DNA from: Spirochaeta sp. UBA5339
GTDB taxonomy: Bacteria > Spirochaetota > Spirochaetia > DSM-2461
Assembly: GCA_002408085.1 (NCBI GenBank)
Contig: DHQL01000021.1
Coordinates: 1-29,053, forward strand
Reading direction: 5' to 3'
DNA length: 29,053 nucleotides
Shown: positions 15,093 through 21,603 of the stretch, one piece after another
How the letters are laid out: each line of letters starts with the position of its first letter
How positions within the stretch are numbered: position 1 is the first letter of the stretch
The notes under the pieces: generated by a model
What the model saw: only the letters and a program-made list of their open reading frames with translations
What the model was told of the DNA's origin: nothing
The model's database searches: none
Made by a program: the position numbers and the translations under genes

Positions 15093-15321
15093 CTTTGGTC
15101 GCCTCGCGAAGTGACTCAACTCCTGCATCGGAAATCTCATCCATATTCTCCGAATTGGAATTCAGAGCATTCAGTTTTTCTGTTATGCTGTCTTTATTGT
15201 GATGCTCGATAAACTCCTGAATCGCTTTTACATAGAGCTGACTTCGCGCCAGTCCCAGCTGCTTGGCAGTAAGTTCTGCATCATTGAAAAGATTGTCGGG
15301 TATCGAAATGGCCGTCTTCAT
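15079..15321 (-). CDS. Ribbon-helix-helix antitoxin (MazE-like)
   Basis: An 80-residue antitoxin. Residues 1-45 are a ribbon-helix-helix domain: strand KTAISIP, then two helices (LFNDAELTAKQLG and RSQLYVKAIQEFIEH). The acidic C-terminal tail (NSENMDEISDAGVESL) should wrap the toxin. It probably neutralises the MazF-like protein and represses the operon. The start is ATG 15321 (MKTAISIP); longer starts would run through the promoter. There is no ribosome site before the ATG, but a promoter is placed so that transcription begins one or two bases before the start codon, so the mRNA may be leaderless. Confidence 0.88.
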   Translation of the reverse strand: MKTAISIPDNLFNDAELTAKQLGLARSQLYVKAIQEFIEHHNKDSITEKLNALNSNSENMDEISDAGVESLREATKDDSW

Positions 15322-15325
15322 AATA

Positions 15326-15357
15326 AAAAGTATAACAAAAGTATAACCATAATGCAA
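15326..15357 (-). promoter_or_regulatory. Promoter and tandem-repeat operator of the mazEF operon
   Basis: Minus strand: TTGCAT (15357-15352), 17-base spacer, TATACT (15334-15329). A perfect 11-bp tandem repeat, plus-strand AAAAGTATAAC, fills 15326-15336 and 15337-15347 and covers the -10 box and the spacer, well placed for a RHH repressor. Predicted transcription start is near 15322, next to the antitoxin ATG. Confidence 0.65.
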
Positions 15358-15388
15358 TTGGGATAGTTGAATGAAAAGGAGATAAACC

Positions 15389-15877
15389 ATGATGCCACTT
15401 CCCGAGATCCCTTATTCCTTTCTCACCGGCATAAGCACCCTCTGCATTGACGCCTGCAGCATCATCTACCACCTGAGGACCGGTATCCTGGGCTCCCTGG
15501 CTGCCGAGGTGACACTGGTTTCCACCACCCCGGTTATTGAAGAGGTCGGCTGGCCCCATCTGCCTGTAGAGCCTTTTCCCGTCGAAAATGAAGATGAAAC
15601 TAATGACCGGAACCTCTTCCTTCTGGCGCGGGAGCAGAAGATCCCCCTTTTAACAGAGGACCTTGAACTTATAAAGAAAGCCCGGAGGGAGGGGATGGAG
15701 CACTACAACACCCTTATGATGCTGAACTATCTCTATCTGAGAAAGAGGGTGGGTGAAGAGGAGTACCCTGAGTATCTGGAGCGGCTGACAAGCTATGCCC
15801 GCTACTCGGATGAGGTTATGGAATATGGAGAAAAGGTCTTTATTCTTATAAAGAATTACATGGCTTCGGGAGAGTGA
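15389..15877 (+). CDS. PIN-domain protein, orphan VapC-like nuclease
   Basis: A 162-residue protein with the PIN fold. Acidic active-site residues are in order: Asp21 (CIDACSII), Glu51 (TPVIEEVGW), Asp73 (NDRNLFLLA) and Asp91 (LLTEDLELIKKA), which fits a metal-dependent RNase. It is somewhat longer than most VapC toxins and has no VapB-type antitoxin gene next to it. Start ATG 15389 has AAGGAG seven bases upstream. It is transcribed away from the mazEF-type pair, and the two share a 67-base gap that holds the operator, so common control is possible. Its 3' end overlaps the next (opposite-strand) gene by 22 bases. Confidence 0.82.
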   Translation: MMPLPEIPYSFLTGISTLCIDACSIIYHLRTGILGSLAAEVTLVSTTPVIEEVGWPHLPVEPFPVENEDETNDRNLFLLAREQKIPLLTEDLELIKKARREGMEHYNTLMMLNYLYLRKRVGEEEYPEYLERLTSYARYSDEVMEYGEKVFILIKNYMASGE

Positions 15878-16464
15878 CTCTCTTCCTTCCTTAAATAAAG
15901 AAGGTAGATCAGACCGTAGGCTCCGTATATGGTGATCATCTTGTCTATCAGATTGGTGGGAATCCTTGCCCAGAAACTGGCTGTTGCCAAAGAGAGCCCT
16001 GTATCAGTAAAGGCGTCTACGAGCAGATCCAGAGCAACATCTGTGTATCCCGAAAAGAACAGGTTAACTACTATTGCACCGGACAGGGCATTGGTCATGG
16101 TAATGGCCAGAATGCAGTACATCAGCATTAAGCTTGTCTTTAAGTTTTTGCTTTTGCAGATTAGACCCACTACAATCCCTGTCAGCATATTACAGGGAGC
16201 AAAGGGCCAGAAACCGCCGGTCATACCGCAGGTAAACTCCATACCGATATTGGTCAGAAGTCCTGTTATCATACCATAAAATGGTCCCAGCATCATTGCA
16301 GCAAAAGCAGTAAATATGGAATCCATAAAAAAAGGAGAAGCCGGGACTAGAACATTGTTAATCCAGCTGAAGAGAAGGTTTAATATCACGGAAATCAGGG
16401 TTATGATGATTTTTGTTGTATATTGACTTTCGGCGTATTGTTTACTCTCAACCAGGGGCTGCAT
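15856..16464 (-). CDS. ECF transporter S component-like membrane protein
   Basis: A 202-residue integral membrane protein with five or six helices. The segment FMDSIFTAFAAMMLGPFYGMITGLLTNI matches the helix 2-3 region of ECF-type S components (read in two parts), which bind vitamins or other small ligands. No A or T component gene is in the window; these may be shared and elsewhere. It is divergent from a histidine kinase gene with only 50 bases between, and its stop overlaps the PIN gene stop end by 22 bases. Role in uptake, or as a ligand sensor for the kinase, is inference from context. Start ATG 16464; a GAGG lies about 15 bases upstream. Confidence 0.75.
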   Translation of the reverse strand: MQPLVESKQYAESQYTTKIIITLISVILNLLFSWINNVLVPASPFFMDSIFTAFAAMMLGPFYGMITGLLTNIGMEFTCGMTGGFWPFAPCNMLTGIVVGLICKSKNLKTSLMLMYCILAITMTNALSGAIVVNLFFSGYTDVALDLLVDAFTDTGLSLATASFWARIPTNLIDKMITIYGAYGLIYLLYLRKEESHSPEAM

Positions 16465-16514
16465 ATACGTTATCTCTTTCCTCTATCAGGGAGTTCCAGC
16501 TGAAGCTGTAGAAA

Positions 16515-17615
16515 ATGAATAAAAAAATACTACCATTTATTAAAAGCCACGCCAACACAATTCTCATTTTTTTTACCATCCTCTTTATCGGTTTGTCAGT
16601 CATTCCCATGTTTGCCCAGAGTCTTAAGATAATGAATCAGCTGGAGCAGCTGAATAATCTCAGTTCAACATCCTATGAAATCGGCCGTGACAGGATTTTT
16701 ACCGAAGCTGAGAAGTCCTATTTTAAAGGGCTTCTTGAAGAACTCCGGTTTGAGAACTCCGGTAGAAACAGTCTGAAGATAAATTCAAAAATTGATATGG
16801 TTCTTTTCAGCCTGGAAACGGGGGACAATGATAACCTCTACCGCTCTCTCCTTGATCTGGAAGCAGATTTTATCACACTGAATCATGAGCGCAGTCAGGT
16901 TTTCCGGATCTTCGCAATCCTGATGATAATTGCTGTCTTCCTTCAGATGACTGTAACTACCATCTCCCTTCTTCGGAATCAGAAGATCAAGATAAAGCAT
17001 CAGTATGAGGAGCAGAAGAGAACTGCCCTGCAGGCTATAAGGGATAAGGAAAGAAAGAAGATGGCTGCCCTGCTTCATGACAATATCCTGCAGGATCTGG
17101 CGGCTCTGTCGATGCAGAGGGACATAAAGGACTCTCCCGAGGTTCTGAATTACTTAAAGAGTACTATGGACAGGTTGCAGAATGCCATCCAGTCACTGAA
17201 TCCAATACATCTTAAATCTCATGGACTGATACGGTCCATTGAGGATTATATCAGCTCCTACACGCACTCAGGTATTCGCTTTGATATTCAGACTAACTGT
17301 AGTTGTCAGGATCTCCCCGATGAGATTCTTGAGGTACTTTTTACTTCCGCTTTAGAACTTATTACCAATGCTATTGTCTATTCACAGGCTGAGAATGTGA
17401 ATATCATCCTGAAAAATGAGGGTGATCACTTTTTAATGCGGATTAAAGATGATGGAAAAGGATTCCAAATGCCCAAGACCGACAGAGAACTGGCTGCTTT
17501 CAGTACCAGTTATGACTATCTGAATCATCGTATCAGGTACGAGAGAGGGAAACTGGCTCTCTTTTCTCGGCCTGGTGAGGGAGTAACGGCAGAAATAACC
17601 TTTTTGATTCAGTGA
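16515..17615 (+). CDS. Sensor histidine kinase, HisKA_3 type, degenerate ATP lid
   Basis: A 366-residue inner-membrane kinase. Two membrane helices (about residues 15-36 and 132-152) bound a periplasmic domain of roughly 95 residues. A coiled-coil leads to the HisKA_3 box ERKKMAALLHDNILQDL with His188. The HATPase_c domain has the N-box ELITNAIVYSQA and the G1 box DDGKGF, but the G2 box, normally a G-x-G-L motif, is replaced by AAFSTSYDYLNHRI without glycines. ATP binding may therefore be weak. No response regulator gene is adjacent; it ends 270 bases before a convergent kinase gene. The ribosome site is poor (AGGGAG 21 bases upstream). It may act together with the other kinases of this island. 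Confidence 0.88.
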   Translation: MNKKILPFIKSHANTILIFFTILFIGLSVIPMFAQSLKIMNQLEQLNNLSSTSYEIGRDRIFTEAEKSYFKGLLEELRFENSGRNSLKINSKIDMVLFSLETGDNDNLYRSLLDLEADFITLNHERSQVFRIFAILMIIAVFLQMTVTTISLLRNQKIKIKHQYEEQKRTALQAIRDKERKKMAALLHDNILQDLAALSMQRDIKDSPEVLNYLKSTMDRLQNAIQSLNPIHLKSHGLIRSIEDYISSYTHSGIRFDIQTNCSCQDLPDEILEVLFTSALELITNAIVYSQAENVNIILKNEGDHFLMRIKDDGKGFQMPKTDRELAAFSTSYDYLNHRIRYERGKLALFSRPGEGVTAEITFLIQ

Positions 17616-17811
17616 AGTCGATCAAATTAGATTGTGTGAATCAGAAAGATAAGGGGTCAAACAAGATAATCAGATTCATAAATAGGAAAACTGCCTATAT
17701 ATACTGGTTATAATCTTAAATATTATGAAAACAGAATAAACAGAGCAACCAGCTTTACTTGAGATAATGTGTTTATTTAAAATCCCGGGGACCTGCGCCC
17801 CGGGTCTTTTT
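17616..17811 (+). other. Intergenic stretch, holds TATAAT box and terminator
   Basis: AT-rich non-coding sequence between two convergent kinase genes. It contains a perfect TATAAT (17709-17714) without a good -35, and ends in an intrinsic terminator. It is either a long 3' end of the upstream kinase mRNA or a small RNA; no ribosome site with an ORF was found (an ATG at 17725 ends after four codons). Confidence 0.35.
17784..17811 (+). terminator. Strong intrinsic terminator downstream of the first kinase
   Basis: Perfect 7-bp stem CCCGGGG/CCCCGGG (17784-17790 with 17798-17804) with a 7-base loop, followed by TCTTTTTT. It is 168 bases after the kinase stop. Confidence 0.88.
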
Positions 17812-17888
17812 TCTCTTACCAGCTTTCTTAAACCTGAAAATCAAAATCAATGCTGTACTTTTTTTGAATCACAAATACATGTGAAATT

Positions 17889-19025
17889 TCAGGGAGAATC
17901 CTCTAAATCCTCAAGAGGAATTATAATGCTGACCCAGTAACCTTTATTGTTGGACTCTTTCATGCTTCCCTTCAGAAGATTCAGCCTGTAATTCAATCCT
18001 CTGGAGCCCATTCCTGAGATGTCGGGGTTATGGACTTTTCCTGTGCCGTTATCCCTGTAGCAGATTTTAAGAAAGGGATAGCTATAGATAAAGTCCAGGG
18101 ATATTGTATCAGCACCGGAGTGTTTATATCCATTTATCAGAAGTTCCTGTACAACTCTAAAAATGTGCAGGTTTCTCTCATCTTTCAGATGCATGGCGTC
18201 AATCCCGAAGAATCTGGTTTCCAGGTTGATATCAGTGGTCTGTCTGAAGTCTCCGAACAGGATGATCAGCTGCTGTTTCAGGCTGAAGGAAACAAAGTCA
18301 GGAGAACGGAGAAAATGGGAGATACTTCTGATATTGAGAATTACATCACTGCAGTACCGGCTCATTACATTATGCTCTTCATCCCACTCTCTTTTTTGGA
18401 GGTAGCGGCTAAGTGCTGCCATCTTCTGAGCCGCTCCGTCATGGAGTTCCATGGCGATAAAGTTTCTTTCGTACTCAAGGTAGTGCGAGAGTTTTCTATT
18501 ATTTTCACGATCAGCCTCTTCTTTAATCCTCTTTTTATACCTGTTGATCTCTTTTATTCCCAAATAAATTGTCAGAATAAAAATAATTGATGAAAAAATA
18601 AGGTAGTTGATCCTGATTATCTGGAAAAGGTTGTTGTGGTGTGCCTTGTTCAGTCTGACCATGTCGCTTAATGTTTCAGCAAGTAAGGTTTCGCTAAGAT
18701 TATGGTCAATAAGCCTCTGAGAGTGATCGTTATATAGTTCCGGTTCTTTGGCATGATAAAGAAATCTGATTCCAGGGCTCTCAATAAGATTCAGGGCCCG
18801 GTCCCCAAGGTCACTTAAATGCAGAGAATAATCTTCATCCCCCCATGACAGATACAGAAGATCCAGGGAAAGGGAGGTCAGATCCTGCTCATTGCTGTTC
18901 ATTGTCTTAATGGTCAGAAAGTGGATCTCAAATAAAACTATCAGAAGAAGGAGAATTACAAGGTAACCGCTTATTAGACTTAAATTAATGCTGTTTTTTT
19001 TTGGACGTTTGAATTTTAAGCTCAT
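17889..19025 (-). CDS. Sensor histidine kinase, HisKA_3 type (paralogue of the next kinase)
   Basis: A 378-residue inner-membrane kinase. A short basic N-terminus, TM1 (about residues 15-36), a periplasmic domain of roughly 95 residues, TM2 (about 138-156), then a dimerisation box YERNFIAMELHDGAAQKMAAL with His195. The HATPase_c domain has QELLINGYKHSG (N box), YRDNGTG (G1) and GMGSRGLNYRLNLL (G2), all intact. It is clearly related to the 19353-20441 kinase: HLKDERNLHIFRVVQELL against KLDEETNVHIFRIVQELL. I chose ATG 19025 because TTG 19046 lies upstream of the predicted promoter start. No regulator gene is adjacent; it probably shares the LuxR-type regulator encoded at 20434. No ribosome site is visible. 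Confidence 0.9.
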   Translation of the reverse strand: MSLKFKRPKKNSINLSLISGYLVILLLLIVLFEIHFLTIKTMNSNEQDLTSLSLDLLYLSWGDEDYSLHLSDLGDRALNLIESPGIRFLYHAKEPELYNDHSQRLIDHNLSETLLAETLSDMVRLNKAHHNNLFQIIRINYLIFSSIIFILTIYLGIKEINRYKKRIKEEADRENNRKLSHYLEYERNFIAMELHDGAAQKMAALSRYLQKREWDEEHNVMSRYCSDVILNIRSISHFLRSPDFVSFSLKQQLIILFGDFRQTTDINLETRFFGIDAMHLKDERNLHIFRVVQELLINGYKHSGADTISLDFIYSYPFLKICYRDNGTGKVHNPDISGMGSRGLNYRLNLLKGSMKESNNKGYWVSIIIPLEDLEDSP

Positions 19026-19035
19026 GGGCAGATTA

Positions 19036-19064
19036 GATATAGTCAATTATGGTCAATAAATCAA
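19036..19064 (-). promoter_or_regulatory. Putative promoter of the second kinase
   Basis: Minus strand TTGATT (19064-19059), exactly 17 bases, TATATC (19041-19036), each four of six. Predicted start near 19029 is four bases before ATG 19025, so the mRNA would be almost leaderless, which fits the missing ribosome site. Confidence 0.35.
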
Positions 19065-19352
19065 GAGATTCACTTGGGTATTTATGACTTCTTTCCATAC
19101 CTTTTTTTCTGATGATTTGACTCTGGATGTAACTTTTTATTTCATCCGGAATCAAATGTTTTTTTATTTTACTGGAATACTGTACTGAGCAATATTATTG
19201 TGATTCTTTTCTTGATACCTGAGGCAAGAGCCGTCAGGGTATAAAAGGTGATCTCTATTAATCGACTTTATCATTTAGTTTAGGGAAAAGTAGAGTTTCT
19301 TGAAAATGAATAGTATTTTAGGAATGATACCTAGTATCTTTCAAAGGATTCT
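19065..19352. other. Non-coding divergent region between two kinase genes
   Basis: AT-rich, no credible reading frame. Contents: an imperfect inverted repeat around 19216-19240 (ATACCTGA / TCAGGGTAT), and the candidate promoter for the plus-strand kinase at 19300-19328. Together with 19026-19064 it separates the two divergent, paralogous kinases by 327 bases and is the place to expect shared regulatory sites. Confidence 0.5.
19300..19328 (+). promoter_or_regulatory. Putative promoter of the third kinase-regulator operon
   Basis: TTGAAA (19300-19305), a 17-base spacer and AATGAT (19323-19328). The expected start near 19335 gives an 18-base leader with AAAGGA at 19343-19348 in front of ATG 19353. 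Confidence 0.4.
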
Positions 19353-20441
19353 ATGCTATTTTTTTTTCATATTTTTCCGGGGTTATTAATGATCTATTTA
19401 AGAAAATACCCATTTGTGTTTATTTTTATAATATTGTGTGGGCTCAGCATTACATCCATCCTATCGTATAACCGGTTTATTGCAAATCACCATTATGGTA
19501 TATGGAGTGCGGAACAGCTTAAACGCGAATTTCTGTATCTTCTTATTGATGGTAACTACAAGGTTAAAGCTGGTGTGGTTGATGAGTATAAACCACTTTT
19601 CAGGGTCCTTGATTTCTCCGGAAATTCCCGTATAAGAGTGGTAGGGATCTTAAGTAGAAGACTGATTATTGATCAGGCTGAACTTATTAAAAGTTTCAAT
19701 AGAAATAAGCAGTTCTTTCATCTCGTACTAATTCTCCAGATAACTATGTGCATTATATCTCTTTTTCTTCTGGTTCTGAACTTGTCCCGATTTCATCTCA
19801 GTAAAAAGAATGAAGATTATAAAGATAAAATCCACCGAAAAATGCTGGACATTCTGGAGAAGGACAGACACCTGATCTCCTGCGAACTCCATGATGATCT
19901 TGCCCAGAAACTGGCGATGATCAATCAGTTCTTCAATCATCCTGATATAAACGGTGAATCTATTGAACTTCTTAAAAAATACTCACGTGAATCAATTCAG
20001 CAGGTCAGACTGGTATCCCACCGTCTGAAAACCCCGGGGATCAGCAGCAGTAATTTCAGGGAAGCCTACGAGGAGTTTTTTTCTGACTATAAACTGCTCA
20101 CCGGTATAAATCTGAACTTTAAACTTATAGGTGTCAGTGCTCTGAAACTGGATGAGGAGACCAATGTACATATCTTCCGGATTGTCCAGGAACTGCTGAA
20201 TAACGCCTTTAAGCACTCCCGGGCCAAAGAAGTTTTCCTCTCTCTTCTCTATACCCATCCTCACATTATTGTTAAGTACAGGGATAATGGTGTAGGGTAC
20301 AGCTTTGAGGAATCACAGAATCGGGGATTGGGGCTCAGCAGTATCCAGTTCCGGATGAATATGCTGGGGGCTGACTGGATTCACAGAGACACCATGTCCC
20401 CCGGTGTTAATTTAGTATTTAAGGTGCCGGTAAATGAATAA
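19353..20441 (+). CDS. Sensor histidine kinase, HisKA_3 type, paired with LuxR regulator
   Basis: A 362-residue inner-membrane kinase. TM1 spans about residues 19-38, a periplasmic part of about 80 residues follows, TM2 is near 123-145. The phosphorylation box HLISCELHDDLAQKLAM holds His180; HATPase_c shows QELLNNAFKHSRA (N), YRDNGVGY (G1) and GLGLSSIQFRMNML (G2). ATG 19353 has AAAGGA four bases upstream; ATG 19389 is possible but has no ribosome site. Its last 8 bases overlap the response regulator gene in another frame, so the two form a cognate pair. It is a paralogue of the divergent 17889-19025 kinase; the sensing domain has no recognisable family. Confidence 0.92.
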   Translation: MLFFFHIFPGLLMIYLRKYPFVFIFIILCGLSITSILSYNRFIANHHYGIWSAEQLKREFLYLLIDGNYKVKAGVVDEYKPLFRVLDFSGNSRIRVVGILSRRLIIDQAELIKSFNRNKQFFHLVLILQITMCIISLFLLVLNLSRFHLSKKNEDYKDKIHRKMLDILEKDRHLISCELHDDLAQKLAMINQFFNHPDINGESIELLKKYSRESIQQVRLVSHRLKTPGISSSNFREAYEEFFSDYKLLTGINLNFKLIGVSALKLDEETNVHIFRIVQELLNNAFKHSRAKEVFLSLLYTHPHIIVKYRDNGVGYSFEESQNRGLGLSSIQFRMNMLGADWIHRDTMSPGVNLVFKVPVNE

Positions 20442-21051
20442 AGTTCTTCTGATCGACGACCATAATCTGATCTACATGGGGTTTGCAGGTCAGTTCAGCG
20501 GAGAGGTGGAACTCCACTATGCAAGCAATATCCAGGAAGCCAAAGATATCATTTACAACAAGTCCATTGATATTGCTGTAATTGATATATCCATTGGAAA
20601 GGAGAATGGATTTGATCTTGCACAGGACGTCAGAAACCATGTGAGTACCATTTTCTTTCTGACCATGCACAAGTCTCAGATTTATATCCAGAAGGCTGTA
20701 TCCGAGGGGTTTAACGGCTATTTTCTCAAAGATGAACCCCTGGATCTTATGCAGAAGGCCTTTCTGAATCCGAATGCCCGTAAATTCTGGATGACCGAAC
20801 AGGTTGCTGCTGTGCTGGAGAATGCAACTGTGTCGAAAACGGAGCTCTATGACCAGCTCTCCCCCCGTGAGCAGCAGGTTCTCCGCCTTATTGCCGAGGG
20901 AGTGGGGTACCGGGAGATTGCCGGAAAACTCAATATCTCCGCCAAGACAGTGAATGTCCACCGCGCCAACATTATGAGGAAGATCAATGTAGATAACCAG
21001 ATCGACATGGTGAAGTACGCCCTGAAGATCGGTATTGTCGGATTCGACTGA
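20434..21051 (+). CDS. NarL/FixJ-family response regulator
   Basis: A 205-residue transcription factor. The receiver domain (1-115) has the acidic pocket Asp8/Asp9, phospho-acceptor Asp51 (AVIDIS), Thr77 and Lys99, all the residues needed for phosphorylation. A linker leads to a LuxR-type helix-turn-helix (about residues 142-196; LSPREQQVLRLIAEG and GKLNISAKTVNVHRANI). It is translationally coupled to the upstream kinase by an 8-base overlap. It is the only response regulator near three histidine kinases, so it may integrate several inputs. Target genes are unknown; a self-target or the neighbouring marR-MATE operon is possible but no site has been identified. Confidence 0.95.
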   Translation: MNKVLLIDDHNLIYMGFAGQFSGEVELHYASNIQEAKDIIYNKSIDIAVIDISIGKENGFDLAQDVRNHVSTIFFLTMHKSQIYIQKAVSEGFNGYFLKDEPLDLMQKAFLNPNARKFWMTEQVAAVLENATVSKTELYDQLSPREQQVLRLIAEGVGYREIAGKLNISAKTVNVHRANIMRKINVDNQIDMVKYALKIGIVGFD

Positions 21052-21060
21052 TTTATCCAC

Positions 21061-21089
21061 TTGACTCCTTCCCGGCAGTTAATTATATT
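21061..21089 (+). promoter_or_regulatory. Promoter of the marR-MATE operon
   Basis: TTGACT (21061-21066), exact 17-base spacer, TATATT (21084-21089). Predicted start near 21096 lies within the palindrome at 21087-21105. Confidence 0.75.
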
Positions 21090-21114
21090 TCTAATAGTTA
21101 GAAATCAAACTATT
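21087..21114. promoter_or_regulatory. MarR-type operator
   Basis: Perfect palindrome ATTTCTAA-TAG-TTAGAAAT at 21087-21105 (8-bp arms, 3-base centre), with a second overlapping pair AATAGTT (21093-21099) / AACTATT (21108-21114). It overlaps the -10 box and transcription start, so a bound MarR dimer would block RNA polymerase: classical autorepression. Confidence 0.75.
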
Positions 21115-21135
21115 GGAAATCGAAAGGAGTTCGCC

Positions 21136-21603
21136 GTGTCTGAGCAGCTGGACCTAGATCCTATAAATGCAGTCCCTCACTATATGATGCGTTTTGCTCA
21201 CCATCTGATGAAGAGCTATAAGGAGTGCAGCTCCGAAAGCTGGACCCTGAACAAAACCCAGTTCAGGACCCTTATTCTTCTTAAGAGGAGGGGCAGCCAG
21301 ACCATGAGTGAACTTGTCCTCCATCTCAATATCGAGAAGGGGTCCATGACCTCCGTGGTGGACTCTCTTATTGCCGAAGGTCTCGTCTTTCGAGAGCGGG
21401 ATGAGAGTGACAGGCGGCGTGTTATCACCTCCCTGACCCCCCGGGGAAGGGAAAAAGCAATTGAATCTGATGAAAAATTTAAAAAACATATCCAGAGCAA
21501 GCTGGACCAGCTCGGACCCGAGAGGCAGGAAGCCTTATTGCAGGCTGTAGAAGTTATCAGGGAGAGTCTGGATATATGGGAGAACATTAATGAGTGTACA
21601 TGA
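21136..21603 (+). CDS. MarR-family transcriptional repressor
   Basis: A 155-residue winged-helix regulator. After an N-terminal dimerisation helix, the winged helix is seen as TLNKTQFRTLILLKRRGSQTMSEL, HLNIEKGSMTSVVDSLIAEGLV (recognition helix), and the wing RERDESDRRRVITSLTPRGRE, the most conserved MarR signature. Start is GTG 21136 with an AAAGGAG site seven bases upstream; a TTG at 21061 lies in the -35 box and cannot be the start. It should bind the palindrome in its own promoter and be released by a drug-like or phenolic ligand. It overlaps the MATE gene by 14 bases. Confidence 0.93.
   Translation: MSEQLDLDPINAVPHYMMRFAHHLMKSYKECSSESWTLNKTQFRTLILLKRRGSQTMSELVLHLNIEKGSMTSVVDSLIAEGLVFRERDESDRRRVITSLTPRGREKAIESDEKFKKHIQSKLDQLGPERQEALLQAVEVIRESLDIWENINECT

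Noticed and set aside
21061..21135. TTG 21061 as the MarR start
   Set aside because: The TTG is the -35 box of the promoter; GTG 21136 has an excellent AAAGGAG site and fits family length.
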